From positions 1,644,251 through 1,708,250 of the forward strand of contig NZ_FSRI01000001.1 of assembly GCF_900141775.1 (NCBI RefSeq): a DNA stretch of 64,000 nucleotides. Direction: 5' to 3'. Shown in pieces: positions 48,781 through 60,798 of the stretch. The position numbers were made by a program, and so were the translations under genes. A model generated the notes under the pieces. It worked only from the letters and a program-made list of their open reading frames with translations, was not told the DNA's origin and did no database searches. The stretch comes from Salinivibrio sp. ES.052 (GTDB lineage: Bacteria > Pseudomonadota > Gammaproteobacteria > Enterobacterales > Vibrionaceae). Within the stretch, counting starts at the first letter, position 1; each line of letters opens with the position of its first letter.

Positions 48781-50097
48781 CTAATCCTTTTTATTGGGCC
48801 CATCCATATCAAGATCGAGATCATCCATGTTATCCGTTGTCTCTCCCTCTTTATCAGGAGGCGGAGCCTCAAGCTCATGGGCGGCTTCTGCTAACTTACG
48901 CGCTTTGCGTTTTCGCAATATAAACCAAGTAGCGCCACCCATCAGCATAACCAACAAATTCCCCAGTCCAATGATCAGCAAAGACGTAGTTCGCGCTTCT
49001 TCTCGCTCTCTTTGTTGACGACGCTTCTCTGCCGCTTCCATCATGGATTTTTCACGTGCTTCTCGCTCCGCTTCCGCTTGTTCTAGTGCCGCATAATCCG
49101 TGACCGCAAAGGTTTGTTCAGGAAGTGGAAAAACCAATGGGCGCCCAGATAGCTGATCAGTCGCATAAATCGTTGTTCGCCATTTATACTGCCCTGGCGT
49201 ACTAGCGTAGGGGATATCTAGCATGATCGTCTGCTGTTTTTCCTCAGCCGTGGTTTGGTAAACCGTGGTTTCCCCTTCTGTATTGGTAAACTTTGCGTGA
49301 ACGGAAACACTGCCAGGCTCAATACTGGCCTGCTCAGACTGAACGATCAGTTTGTGCGGCTCGCCCTCTTCTTGGCTTTGTTTGAACGTCGCCATCAAAG
49401 GCGTTGGATAGACCAAGACTTGTTGCTCTAGTGTACGAAAAAAAATCCCATTACCCGATGTCACGCGTGCACGATATTTGCCGGGCATCACGTTAACGGG
49501 CAAAGACACGGTAAACACACCATCATTAGGGGCTTCGTCAAGCCCAGTCCCATCATCACTAAACTGCCCCAACGATTTGGGTTTTGGACGCTGGTCAGGG
49601 TTAAGCGACTCGGGATTTTCGATGAATTCGGTAAAATTAACAGTGAGGGCAACACGTTCAATAAAGTCACGAAGAATAAGCGGCTTATCCCCCAGCATTA
49701 ACTGGGCCGTGAACTTAACCGCTTCACCTTGATAGAGCCGTGTAGGCAAATCATCAACTTGCATTCGCAGATCACTCAATACCCTCACTTTATTGTCTGG
49801 GCTAACTCGCCCAATCGCTTGCCAAGGGCCCGGCATCGGCTCAGTAATAGACACAATATCCATATCCGCCTCTTGGTGCCAAGACACTTTATCAGGATGA
49901 CGCCATGCGTAATATTTAGTGCCATCAGGGCGGACTAGCACAACTGGCATACTGGGCTTTTCTCGATATATAACAAAAGCCGCACGCTCAATCGTTGGAT
50001 CGACACGAAAACGGTTTTCTAGCAGCCGAATTTCTTGTTCATTGGCGTGAACCAACAAGGGGAAACAAAAACACACTGCCCACCACCGCTTTTTCAT
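48781..50097 (-). CDS. TIGR03503 family protein (function unknown)
   Basis: I recognise this as the conserved vibrio/Shewanella family TIGR03503, without known function. The 438-residue form starts at ATG with AGGAG five bases upstream; an alternative start 21 bases earlier lies within dnaQ. It has a signal peptide (about 1-19, ending LLVHA), a long periplasmic part with two beta-sandwich-like segments (e.g. GLDEAPNDGVFTVSLPVNVMPG, YRARVTSGNG), a charged coiled-coil-like stretch (AEREAREKSMMEAAEKRRQQ), one C-terminal membrane helix (about 385-408) and an acidic cytoplasmic tail. It starts nine bases after dnaQ. Confidence 0.82.
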   Translation of the reverse strand: MKKRWWAVCFCFPLLVHANEQEIRLLENRFRVDPTIERAAFVIYREKPSMPVVLVRPDGTKYYAWRHPDKVSWHQEADMDIVSITEPMPGPWQAIGRVSPDNKVRVLSDLRMQVDDLPTRLYQGEAVKFTAQLMLGDKPLILRDFIERVALTVNFTEFIENPESLNPDQRPKPKSLGQFSDDGTGLDEAPNDGVFTVSLPVNVMPGKYRARVTSGNGIFFRTLEQQVLVYPTPLMATFKQSQEEGEPHKLIVQSEQASIEPGSVSVHAKFTNTEGETTVYQTTAEEKQQTIMLDIPYASTPGQYKWRTTIYATDQLSGRPLVFPLPEQTFAVTDYAALEQAEAEREAREKSMMEAAEKRRQQREREEARTTSLLIIGLGNLLVMLMGGATWFILRKRKARKLAEAAHELEAPPPDKEGETTDNMDDLDLDMDGPNKKD

Positions 50098-50105
50098 GCC
50101 TACTC

Positions 50106-50828
50106 CTACTGCCGCCAAAGGCAGCTCCCGTTTTGCTCAATAAAGTCTAAACGCGCTTCATGCGCATTCATTTCATCGGCCGACGCAGGGATAACCTTTA
50201 GCGATTTCTGACGTTTAACCGTTCTTGGCGCCATCGGACTTGCGTTATCTGTGTCGGTACCGGCATTAAATGAAAGATTAGTTTGCCCACCGGTCATCAA
50301 CAGGTAGACGTCAGCTAAAATCTCCGCATCCAGCAATGCCCCGTGCAAGGTGCGCCTTGAGTTATCAATGCCATATCGGTCACATAACACATCAAGGTTA
50401 TTACGCTTCCCAGGGAAGATTTTCTTCGCCATCGCAAGGGTATCAGTGATCGTACATATCTCATTGGTGTGCAGCGAGACACCTATGTTTTTAAATTCGT
50501 GATCCATGAACCCCACATCAAAGGGAGCATTGTGGGCAATCAGCTCCGCCCCTTGAATAAAATCAACAAAGGCTTGATGGATTTGGGCATATTGAGGCTT
50601 GTCAGATAAAAAGGCATCAGTGATACCATGTACCGAAATGGCTTCGGGATCGATAGTACGCGTGGGCTTAATATAGGCATGAAAGTGCCGCCCCGTCAGC
50701 TTGCGATTGATAATTTCAACCGCGCCGATTTCAATAATATTGTGGCCTTGGTAGTGCGGCCCCCCTTCGCGGTTCATACCCGTGGTTTCGGTATCAAGCA
50801 CGACGAGACGATCATAATTCGCTTTCAT
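50106..50828 (-). CDS. dnaQ: DNA polymerase III epsilon subunit (proofreading exonuclease)
   Basis: 3'-5' exonuclease of the replicative polymerase. The 240-residue protein has the DEDDh motifs: Asp12 and Glu14 in VVLDTETTGM, NAPFDVGFMDHEF, and HGALLDAEILADVYL. The C-terminal tail (after residue 190) contacts the alpha subunit. It is divergent from rnhA with 51 bases between starts, the E. coli arrangement. Confidence 0.97.
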   Translation of the reverse strand: MKANYDRLVVLDTETTGMNREGGPHYQGHNIIEIGAVEIINRKLTGRHFHAYIKPTRTIDPEAISVHGITDAFLSDKPQYAQIHQAFVDFIQGAELIAHNAPFDVGFMDHEFKNIGVSLHTNEICTITDTLAMAKKIFPGKRNNLDVLCDRYGIDNSRRTLHGALLDAEILADVYLLMTGGQTNLSFNAGTDTDNASPMAPRTVKRQKSLKVIPASADEMNAHEARLDFIEQNGSCLWRQ

Positions 50829-50879
50829 GGCAATAACTGTGTCAAACTTGGCTCAGACGAATAGACCATAGTATCAAAG

Positions 50880-51347
50880 ATGACCAAGCAGGTAGAAATT
50901 TTCACAGATGGCTCATGCCTCGGTAACCCTGGACCTGGTGGATATGGCGTGGTGATGCGCTACAAACACCATGAAAAAACGCTTAGTGCTGGATTCACCC
51001 TCACGACCAACAACCGGATGGAGTTGATGGCAGCAATCATGGGATTAAAAACGCTAAAAAGCCCCTGCGAAGTGGTTCTGACCACAGACAGCCAGTATGT
51101 CCGCCAAGGTATTACTCAGTGGATCCATAATTGGAAAAAGCGTCAGTGGAAAACGGCTGGGAAGAAACCAGTTAAAAATGCCGATTTATGGCAGCAATTA
51201 GATCAAGCGGCGTCCCAGCATCAGATCACTTGGAACTGGGTAAAGGGCCATGCTGGTCACCCTGAAAATGAGCGTTGTGACGAACTCGCACGCCAAGCGG
51301 CTAATCACCCGACAGATATCGATGAAGGCTATCAGCCATCCGAATGA
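50880..51347 (+). CDS. rnhA: Ribonuclease HI
   Basis: Cleaves RNA in RNA-DNA hybrids. The 155-residue protein has the acidic active-site residues Asp10 ([12 protein letters not shown]), Glu48 (NRMELMAAI), Asp70 (LTTDSQYV) and the later Asp in [11 protein letters not shown], with the basic protrusion [16 protein letters not shown]. It meets the convergent yafS with 10 bases between stops. Confidence 0.98.
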   Translation: MTKQVEIFTDGSCLGNPGPGGYGVVMRYKHHEKTLSAGFTLTTNNRMELMAAIMGLKTLKSPCEVVLTTDSQYVRQGITQWIHNWKKRQWKTAGKKPVKNADLWQQLDQAASQHQITWNWVKGHAGHPENERCDELARQAANHPTDIDEGYQPSE

Positions 51348-51357
51348 GAACCATCAA

Positions 51358-52083
51358 CTAGCCACCGTTAGGGACCACACCACCTAGCGGTGAAACTGCT
51401 TGCTTTAATTTCCAACGTGGTTTAATCGGTTTGAGCGGATAACTGCGTTTGCGCGCCATCATCACATAAATAGACCCAAGTACCGGGGTGAATAGGCTAC
51501 CACTACTTTCAACCCATGCATGGCGCGCTCTAGGGTATTGCGTCGGCCATAGTCCCATTTGGTGTGCCGCAATCACTTCGTAATTCATCACACTTAACCA
51601 ATCTTTCACCCGCAATGGTGAAAACATACGTCCTCCCCAGGGCAAACGTTGATGCCGGCCTCGTATCAACTTTTTCACGCCGAATAAGCTGGTTGGGTTG
51701 ATGCCCGACAAAATCAAACAGCCATCATCAATCATCACGCGATCCACTTCTCTTAATAATCGGTGAGGGTCATCGCTATAATCAAGTTGATGCGCCAATA
51801 TGCATGCATCGAAAGACTTTTGGATGAAAGGCAATGAATAATGTGCCGCGGTGATGTTACGCATGGGGTTGTGTTTATCGACACAGACTTGGTGTTGAAT
51901 GTTACACTGTTCACTGATCAGCTCGCAGCTTAATCCGCCCAATTTAAGCATGTGATACCCGAATAAAGTCGGTAGCCATTCATCCAATCGGGTTTGCAAT
52001 TGGGTGCGCGCCCAATCACCGTAAGCGACCTGGTCCCAGGTGTAGGGATAATCAAACTGATGTTCAATGCGCGCTGGTTTCAT
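51358..52083 (-). CDS. SAM-dependent methyltransferase YafS family
   Basis: Class I methyltransferase-like protein of unknown substrate, at the position of yafS in E. coli (between rnhA and gloB). The 241-residue protein shows weak motif I ([12 protein letters not shown]), then [41 protein letters not shown], a Methyltransf_11-like core. The C-terminus is basic ([19 protein letters not shown]). The start codon is 32 bases from gloB's start on the other strand. Confidence 0.85.
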   Translation of the reverse strand: MKPARIEHQFDYPYTWDQVAYGDWARTQLQTRLDEWLPTLFGYHMLKLGGLSCELISEQCNIQHQVCVDKHNPMRNITAAHYSLPFIQKSFDACILAHQLDYSDDPHRLLREVDRVMIDDGCLILSGINPTSLFGVKKLIRGRHQRLPWGGRMFSPLRVKDWLSVMNYEVIAAHQMGLWPTQYPRARHAWVESSGSLFTPVLGSIYVMMARKRSYPLKPIKPRWKLKQAVSPLGGVVPNGG

Positions 52084-52115
52084 TGTTAAGGCTCATTCTA
52101 TCGCTGGAGAACCCA

Positions 52116-52874
52116 ATGCTTCACGTCAAAAGCATACCTGCATTTAACGATAATTACATATGGCTCATTATTAGTGAAGATAATCGATGCGCCGTGGTCG
52201 ATCCCGGTGAGGCAAGTCAGGTTATTGACTATATTAAGACTCATGATCTGACTTTATCTTGCATTCTCATCACACACCATCACTGGGATCACACCAATGG
52301 CGTTGAAGATCTTGTACGCTTTGCACCTAATGCCAGTGTCATTGGACCGGATGTAAAGCCCATTCCTCGTCTAACGATGGCAGTCGGTGACAGTGACCAA
52401 ATAGACGTCTTCGATCATCGGTTTTTAGTGGTCGGTGTCGAGGGGCATACAGAGGATCATATTGCCTTTGTCGGTGATGGAAAGCTATTTTGCGGCGATG
52501 CACTGTTCTCTGCGGGTTGCGGTCGTTTATTGGGCGGAACGGCAGAACAAGCCATCAATTCGCTGAAGAAATTAGCTTCATTACCGATTGAAACAGAAGT
52601 CTATTGTGCTCATGAATACACAGCAGCAAATGTGGCTTTTGCACTGACCGTCGAGCCAGAAAATGATGCGCTTCATTTATACCGTGAAGAAGTAAACCGA
52701 CTACGAGCACAGGAAAAACAAACACTTCCGAGTACTATTGGACGAGAAAAACGCATTAACCCCTTCCTACGCACACAAGAGCCTACGGTTATTCAAGCAG
52801 TCAGCGGACGTGCACAAGGGGAAAGTGAGTTAGACGTTTTCCGAGCCCTGCGACAGTGGAAGGACGAATTTTGA
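52116..52874 (+). CDS. gloB: Hydroxyacylglutathione hydrolase (glyoxalase II)
   Basis: Binuclear-metal hydrolase that converts S-lactoylglutathione to lactate and glutathione, completing methylglyoxal detoxification. The ATG after GGAGAA gives 252 residues; the open frame extends 11 codons upstream. Metal-ligand motifs: [32 protein letters not shown] and [12 protein letters not shown]. coli length is 251. Confidence 0.97.
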   Translation: MLHVKSIPAFNDNYIWLIISEDNRCAVVDPGEASQVIDYIKTHDLTLSCILITHHHWDHTNGVEDLVRFAPNASVIGPDVKPIPRLTMAVGDSDQIDVFDHRFLVVGVEGHTEDHIAFVGDGKLFCGDALFSAGCGRLLGGTAEQAINSLKKLASLPIETEVYCAHEYTAANVAFALTVEPENDALHLYREEVNRLRAQEKQTLPSTIGREKRINPFLRTQEPTVIQAVSGRAQGESELDVFRALRQWKDEF

Positions 52875-52944
52875 GCTGAGTCTCTTGTCATCAATGAGGC
52901 CAACCCCTATCATCATCGGCTATTTTGGACGAAGGTTTTATGCA

Positions 52945-54522
52945 ATGAAGTACCGTTTTGTTTTATTGAGCACGCTGTTGCTGAGCGGATGTCAGTCAAC
53001 CGGTGACGCTCAAAACACGGATATCGCCCCTAAAGCGCCCCCTGTTGCGGCTCAGAAAACCTCAAAAACGTCCGCTGAAACTGCGACAAAGCGAGATGTA
53101 ACCGCCTCTACAATCCCAACGGTACTTTCACCGCAAAAACAAGATGATGTTTGGCAGCGGATCAGTATGCAGCTCTCCCTACCCGTTCCAAACAATGCGT
53201 CAGTAAGGCGCTATCGGAATTGGTATTTAAAGTACCCTAATCATATCGCGACCGTCGCTGAACGCGCGACCCCATTTCTGCACCTTATCGTTGAAAAGGT
53301 GGAAGCTCGGAATATGCCGTTAGAGCTGGCTCTGCTACCTATTGTCGAGAGCTCGTTCGATCAGTTTGCTTACTCTCACGGTCGAGCAGCCGGTTTGTGG
53401 CAATTCGTCCCAGCAACGGGACGCCGTTTTGGTTTAGAGCAAAACTGGTGGTACGACGGTCGGCGTGATGTGGTCCAATCAACCGATGCAGCGCTCGACT
53501 ATCTCGAATACTTACACGGGATGTTTGATGGTAACTGGCTACACGCACTTGCCGCTTACAATTCAGGAGAAGGACGTGTCTCCAGAGCGATCCGTCGTAA
53601 TGAGCAACGGGGAAAACCAACTGATTTTTGGCATCTGGATCTTCCCAAGGAAACCAGTAGCTACGTCCCCAAACTGATCGCCCTCGGCGATGTACTTCGC
53701 CATAAAGATAAATACGGTTTAAATGTGCCAGCAATCCCTAACCAACCAGCGTTGACCATGGTTGATCCTGGCATGCAAATGGATCTCGCATTAGCCGCTA
53801 ACTACGCAGGTCTTAGCGTATCCGAGCTGCAGAGTCTGAACCCCGCATATAATCATTGGGCGACGTCTCCGTCAGGTCCTACTCATTTATTATTACCGAC
53901 CAATAACGTTGCGCGCTTTAATACAGAACTGACCAAGAATGATAATCAAGGGCTGCGTGTCGAGCGCTATGCGGTGAAGTCAGGTGACAGTTTGAGTGTG
54001 ATTGCCGCCGAGTACAACACAACCGTCAAGGTACTAAAGCGCGCTAACCAACTGCGCTCTTCACGTATTCATATTGGCCAACGCTTGATGATCCCTGTTT
54101 CACTAAAAGACGAATCGCAATACACGCTCAGTGCGCCTCAACGTTTAGCCGCGTTACAAGCCGCTGAGCGTGACGGGTACAAACGTACGCACACAGTACG
54201 CCGAGGTGATAGCTTCTGGACTATCGCTCGCCGTTATGAAGTCGACTATCACCAACTCGCCAAGTGGAACGGCATGAGCCCTCGCGATACTTTAAGCATT
54301 GGTCAAGAATTAGTGGTGTGGGACAATGAAGCAAACGCTCAGCGCGTTCGGACTATCACCTACCGTATTCGCCAAGGTGACTCACTGAGCAGTATTGCCC
54401 ACCATTACAATGTGTCGGTGTCTGATTTAGTAAAATGGAACCAGTTACGCCAGAACGCTTACATCCAACCAGGACAGCAGTTAACGCTTCATATTGATGT
54501 ATCACGGAGTAGCGGATCATGA
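52945..54522 (+). CDS. mltD: Membrane-bound lytic murein transglycosylase D
   Basis: Outer-membrane lipoprotein that cleaves peptidoglycan glycan strands. The 525-residue form starts at ATG after GAAGG and has a lipobox ending at Cys16 (LLLSGC). The SLT domain contains the catalytic glutamate in LLPIVESSFDQFAYSHGRAA and AYNSGEGRVSRAI. Three LysM peptidoglycan-binding repeats follow (starting ERYAVKSGDSLSVIA, RTHTVRRGDSFWTIA and TYRIRQGDSLSSIA); the E. coli enzyme is remembered with two. The stop overlaps the next gene. Confidence 0.95.
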   Translation: MKYRFVLLSTLLLSGCQSTGDAQNTDIAPKAPPVAAQKTSKTSAETATKRDVTASTIPTVLSPQKQDDVWQRISMQLSLPVPNNASVRRYRNWYLKYPNHIATVAERATPFLHLIVEKVEARNMPLELALLPIVESSFDQFAYSHGRAAGLWQFVPATGRRFGLEQNWWYDGRRDVVQSTDAALDYLEYLHGMFDGNWLHALAAYNSGEGRVSRAIRRNEQRGKPTDFWHLDLPKETSSYVPKLIALGDVLRHKDKYGLNVPAIPNQPALTMVDPGMQMDLALAANYAGLSVSELQSLNPAYNHWATSPSGPTHLLLPTNNVARFNTELTKNDNQGLRVERYAVKSGDSLSVIAAEYNTTVKVLKRANQLRSSRIHIGQRLMIPVSLKDESQYTLSAPQRLAALQAAERDGYKRTHTVRRGDSFWTIARRYEVDYHQLAKWNGMSPRDTLSIGQELVVWDNEANAQRVRTITYRIRQGDSLSSIAHHYNVSVSDLVKWNQLRQNAYIQPGQQLTLHIDVSRSSGS

Positions 54523-55208
54523 TGGAAGCATCAAACAATCCTTTTAGCGCTTTACGAGACATCGTGCTTCGCCCGAGCGCCTGCTTTGCCGCCTTAAGTC
54601 AACGACCGGCATGGGGCTGGTTCGCTTACTTGCTGATGTGTTTAAGCGCGATTGCATTTTGGAGTGCTTATTTTGATCACACGGATCTTTCTGCTCTTCA
54701 GCAAGCACTGGCTCAACAGCTATCCATGCCTCAAGCAGAAGCGCAAAAGTGGTTACAACGAGAAACACTCTTAGCCTCTGAAGTATTGGGGGATTGGTTT
54801 GGTCGTGCCGCGGTGATTTTTGCCTTAGCGCTTTGGTTTCGGTTAGCCACGAAACAAGAAGCCCCTAATTTTGGTTATCGTCACTGGCTCGCGGCATCTT
54901 GCTTTATCTTTTTACCGGCCGTGATTGGGGATTTGGCAAGCTATACCAACATGACGCTCTCCCCGAGCTTTATTTTGCCCGCTCATGCTGATCTTAATAG
55001 TCTAAATGGCCTGCTCAAGCTGCCGCTGACGTCACCTTGGACAGCCTGGGCAACCAGTTTGCCATTGTTACTTCCATGGTATTGGGTATTAAGTATTACT
55101 GCTGTTGGGACGTGGACGCCTCTCAGTCAAGGTAAAGCGATTGTCGTCGCCACCTTGCCTTGGGTGGCGGTCTTTGGTGGTTGGGCGATCACTATTGCCC
55201 TGAGTTAA
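54519..55208 (+). CDS. Yip1-like membrane protein
   Basis: Integral membrane protein of the bacterial Yip1 group, role unknown. The 229-residue product begins MMEASNNPFSALRDIVLRPS, followed by five hydrophobic segments; the first motif (PFSALRDIVLRPSACFAAL) is the usual amphipathic start of this family. It overlaps mltD by four bases (ATGA), so translation is coupled with the transglycosylase, suggesting but not proving an envelope role. It faces yafD without a visible terminator. Confidence 0.75.
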   Translation: MMEASNNPFSALRDIVLRPSACFAALSQRPAWGWFAYLLMCLSAIAFWSAYFDHTDLSALQQALAQQLSMPQAEAQKWLQRETLLASEVLGDWFGRAAVIFALALWFRLATKQEAPNFGYRHWLAASCFIFLPAVIGDLASYTNMTLSPSFILPAHADLNSLNGLLKLPLTSPWTAWATSLPLLLPWYWVLSITAVGTWTPLSQGKAIVVATLPWVAVFGGWAITIALS

Positions 55209-55227
55209 GTCATAATCTCCGACTAAC

Positions 55228-56070
55228 TCAACCAATAATTTTAAGTTGTGCCTCCATCGCTGCGTGATCGGAGGCACCATTATCCACCGCACTCGCTTGT
55301 TCAACCGCTAAACCTCGATAAAAAACATGATCTAATGGCAGTCCAAACTTTGTCATGCGTTGATCAGGTTGAAAGTGCATTTCTTGTAGTGATAATCGTG
55401 AAACCATCGCCCTGACAGCTTCTAACCGCCGTTGTGACCACGTATTAAAATCTCCCGCCAAAATAATCGGTCCATCAACACGTGACAACGCTTGTTCCAG
55501 CGCTGCTAATTGCTTTTTATAGGCTGCCATCGCATAAGTGAAATTGATACTATGAATATTAACCACAGCAAGTCGCTGACCATTTGAGAGCTGATATTCA
55601 CTGTACAATGCACTTTTCGGTAAGCGAAGATAAGGCTCAACCGCTGTATAAGCACAACTATGTAAGGGGTTGACCTTAGACAAGTTCATTACTCCGGCTA
55701 CCGCATCTTGCATCGCAAACGCATAGGCTTGATCATAATGAAGCGATGATTGCGTGATCCAACGCGCTAATTGCGGCCCAAAACTGGCCTCCTGCAATAA
55801 CATGAGCCGATGGGGATCACTGTACTGATTCAATGCCGTATCCCACTGTGGGCGTTGCTGCTTATAAATATTCCAAACCAATAACGAAAAACGCCCTTCC
55901 TCATCTAATGGTAACGAGTGCGTATAATCAACACACTGACGATAAATACCAGATACCGTGTGCAACTGGGCACCGTCCGGCACGGTAAAGTAGCCATTAA
56001 CGCCAACGACAGCGGCAGGCACTAAAATTGCACTGCCCCAAGCTACTACTTTGCCAATACGCCGTTTCAT
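55228..56070 (-). CDS. Endonuclease/exonuclease/phosphatase family protein YafD
   Basis: Metal-dependent phosphodiesterase-fold protein with an N-terminal membrane anchor; substrate unknown. The 280-residue form starts MKRRIGKVVAWGSAILVPAAVVGVNGYF. EEP motifs seen: LLVWNIYKQQRP, MLLQEASFGPQL, VVNIHSINF, ILAGDFNTWSQRR and the final SDHAAMEAQL. An open extension of 16 codons upstream lacks a ribosome binding site. E. coli yafD is likewise near mltD and a rRNA operon. Confidence 0.88.
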   Translation of the reverse strand: MKRRIGKVVAWGSAILVPAAVVGVNGYFTVPDGAQLHTVSGIYRQCVDYTHSLPLDEEGRFSLLVWNIYKQQRPQWDTALNQYSDPHRLMLLQEASFGPQLARWITQSSLHYDQAYAFAMQDAVAGVMNLSKVNPLHSCAYTAVEPYLRLPKSALYSEYQLSNGQRLAVVNIHSINFTYAMAAYKKQLAALEQALSRVDGPIILAGDFNTWSQRRLEAVRAMVSRLSLQEMHFQPDQRMTKFGLPLDHVFYRGLAVEQASAVDNGASDHAAMEAQLKIIG

Positions 56071-56254
56071 TACTTGATCACCACCATAAAGATCGCCACT
56101 GTGAGTATAGGTTGCCACGACAACGGGCGCCGATTTTGCGATCGTTCACATCTAAATACAAGGGATAAACGATCGTTATGACTTGCCGCCTACTTCCTCT
56201 CAGGGATAGGATAGAAGTGTAATTATAACAAGGTGTATTCATGGAGCGACGCCT

Positions 56255-56653
56255 ATGCTCAACAACCTCTTCGTATACGGAACACTCTGCCCAGAAGGCA
56301 CAAACCACCATGTGCTTGCTGATATCAAAGGACAATGGTTTACTGCGAGCGTACAAGCGGTACGTACTGACCGTGGCCGAGGATCGGCCTCGGGCTACCC
56401 TGGCATCGAACTCAGTGACTCTCCAAATGACCGTGTAGAGGGCTGGCTTTTAAAAGCAGCAGATTTATCTCACGATCTGCCCAATATCGATGTATTTGAA
56501 GGCTCAGGTTATCAAAGGGTAATTGTGGAAGTAGAGTACCAGGGTGACAGCGGTCAAAAGCCAATGCACACAACAGCATTTGCCTATGAACTCTGTTTTA
56601 ACCATCAAACCGATGCAACCGGCCCAAGTCAGTTCGTGGCCAAAAACTATTAG
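56255..56653 (+). CDS. Gamma-glutamylcyclotransferase-like (AIG2/YtfP) protein
   Basis: Small protein of the gamma-glutamylcyclotransferase fold. The 132-residue product starts LFVYGTLCPEGTNHHV, the substrate-loop signature, and has the conserved acidic residue in IDVFEGSGYQRVIVEVEY, the position of the catalytic Glu in the family. GGAG precedes the ATG. Activity cannot be assigned: relatives include true cyclotransferases and proteins without proven reactions. It is convergent with the rRNA operon and shares its terminator. Confidence 0.87.
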   Translation: MLNNLFVYGTLCPEGTNHHVLADIKGQWFTASVQAVRTDRGRGSASGYPGIELSDSPNDRVEGWLLKAADLSHDLPNIDVFEGSGYQRVIVEVEYQGDSGQKPMHTTAFAYELCFNHQTDATGPSQFVAKNY

Positions 56654-56675
56654 AAGAGTCGTTGAATAGATAAAA

Positions 56676-56706
56676 AAAAAGCACTGACGGATGTCAGTGC
56701 TTTTTA
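56676..56706. terminator. Terminator of the rRNA operon (bidirectional)
   Basis: AAGCACTGAC / GTCAGTGCTT with loop GGAT; nine A on the left give nine U for the minus-strand rRNA transcript, and five T serve the plus-strand gene. It is directly after tRNA-Trp. Confidence 0.93.
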
Positions 56707-56708
56707 AG

Positions 56709-56785
56709 TGGCAGGGGTAGAGGGATTCGAACCCCCAACACGCGGATTTGGAATCCGCTGCTCTGCCAGTTGGAGCTATACCCCT
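56709..56785 (-). tRNA. tRNA-Trp (anticodon CCA)
   Basis: Cloverleaf with acceptor AGGGGTA, anticodon loop TTCCAAA and encoded CCA end. It is the last gene of the rRNA operon, 8 bases after tRNA-Asp. Asp-Trp at the end of an rrn operon is also known from E. coli rrnC. Confidence 0.97.
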
Positions 56786-56793
56786 ATAAAAAG

Positions 56794-56870
56794 TGGCGGA
56801 GTGGACGGGACTCGAACCCGCGACCCCCGGCGTGACAGGCCGGTATTCTAACCAACTGAACTACCACTCC
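56794..56870 (-). tRNA. tRNA-Asp (anticodon GTC)
   Basis: Acceptor GGAGTGG pairs with CCACTCC; anticodon loop CTGTCAC; encoded CCA. Lies after 5S rRNA, as aspU does in E. coli rrnH. Confidence 0.97.
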
Positions 56871-56909
56871 GCACCAATTCTGTCTCATCAAAGTCTTACG
56901 TCAATCTGC

Positions 56910-57030
56910 TTTGATGCTCAAATTGCGAGCTATGCGCAGTGAGTTTTGAAGCGAGACGCACAATGTATGCCAATACATGAGCATCGCAGCTATCAAAAAT
57001 CGCAAGCAATAGGCGCAATTTATAATCAAA
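56910..57030. repeat. 121-base imperfect palindrome between 5S rRNA and tRNA-Asp
   Basis: Both ends read TTTGAT inward; the left arm continues GCTCAAATTGCGAGCTATGC and the right arm, on the other strand, TATAAATTGCGCCTATTGC. The two arms stay alignable over about 55 bases to a central ATGTAT..ATACAT. Its right end abuts the 5S 3' end. It could be a miniature repeat element or an RNA-processing structure. Confidence 0.7.
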
Positions 57031-57148
57031 GCCTGGCGATGTCCTACTCTCACATGGGGAGACCCCACACTACCATCGGCGCTGCTTCGTTTCACTACTG
57101 AGTTCGGCATGGAGTCAGGTGGGTCCAAAGCGCTATGGTCGCCAAGCA
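57031..57148 (-). rRNA. rrf: 5S ribosomal RNA
   Basis: Minus-strand 118 bases beginning TGCTTGGCGACC and ending GCCAGGC, with the conserved CCGAACTCAGTAGTGAAACG and GATGGTAGTGTGGGG segments. Ends pair with each other as in helix I. Confidence 0.97.
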
Positions 57149-57214
57149 AATTCGGTAATCTAGAAAGCTGTTCGTTCTCGCCACAATCAACTGGCTTATT
57201 TCGAGTCCAACCCA

Positions 57215-57232
57215 AAACCTCTTGGGTGTTGT

Positions 57233-57241
<9 letters not shown>
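57215..57241 (-). other. 23S processing stem, 3' half
   Basis: GTTGTATGGTTAAG at 57228-57241 is complementary to 60116-60129, and pairing extends outward with a bulge to ACCT(C/T)TTGGG. This is the stalk that brings 23S ends together for RNase III. Confidence 0.8.
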
Positions 57242-60115
<2,874 letters not shown>

Positions 60116-60122
<7 letters not shown>

Positions 60123-60141
60123 ATACAACCCCAAAAGGTCT
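60116..60141 (-). other. 23S processing stem, 5' half
   Basis: Complement of the 3' half described at 57215-57241, lying across the mature 23S 5' end. Confidence 0.8.
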
Positions 60142-60438
60142 TGCTTATTTACTTTCACTTTTAAAAAGTGAAAACAAACGGTTTAAACAACTAAGGTTTT
60201 GTTTTTGCCGGACTCAAAATAGAGACTTTGCTTATTGCTAAGACAAAGCCCAAGCACACTTGATTGTGTGAGTGACATTACATGTCACTGATTGAGAACT
60301 TTACTGTCATTCTTAAAGAATGACTTTGTCAGCTTTCCAGATTGTTAAAGAGCATGTGTGTTTATCACACTTTATTTTTTGCTTTCAGACAGCGGTCATC
60401 GCAACAGGATTTAACTGCTGTAAAAACAAAAGAGAAAG
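60123..60438 (-). other. Spacer between tRNA-Ala(TGC) and 23S
   Basis: No gene is seen in these 316 bases. They hold the outer part of the 23S processing stem, a boxA element, and small hairpins such as CACTTTTAAAAAGTG and GTGACATTACATGTCAC. Confidence 0.8.
60343..60354 (-). promoter_or_regulatory. boxA antitermination element before 23S
   Basis: Minus strand reads TGCTCTTTAACA, identical to the E. coli rrn boxA. It recruits Nus factors to keep polymerase elongating through 23S. Confidence 0.9.
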
Positions 60439-60514
60439 TGGTGGAGCTAAGCAGGATCGAACTGCTGACCTCCTGCGTGCAAGGCAGGCGCTCTCCCAGC
60501 TGAGCTATAGCCCC
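60439..60514 (-). tRNA. tRNA-Ala (anticodon TGC)
   Basis: Acceptor GGGGCTA, anticodon loop TTGCACG, encoded CCA, 76 bases. Shares its first 26 bases with the other Ala tRNA in this spacer. Confidence 0.97.
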
Positions 60515-60543
60515 AATAGTCGTGCTTTTCTCTGAGAAGAAAA

Positions 60544-60619
60544 TGGTGGGCGATACCGGGCTCGAACCAGTGACCCCCTCCTTGTAAGGGAGGTGCTCTC
60601 CCAACTGAGCTAATCGCCC
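60544..60619 (-). tRNA. tRNA-Val (anticodon TAC)
   Basis: Acceptor GGGCGAT, anticodon loop TTACAAG, encoded CCA, 76 bases. Confidence 0.97.
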
Positions 60620-60631
60620 ATCTTTCAGACT

Positions 60632-60707
<76 letters not shown>

Positions 60708-60720
60708 GTGCCTGAGAAAA

Positions 60721-60796
60721 TGGTGGGTTGTACAGGATTCGAACCTGTGACCAATTGATTAAAAGTCAACTGCTCTACCAACTGAGCTAACAACCC
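60721..60796 (-). tRNA. tRNA-Lys (anticodon TTT)
   Basis: Acceptor GGGTTGT, anticodon loop CTTTTAA, encoded CCA, 76 bases. Confidence 0.97.
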
Positions 60797-60798
60797 AT

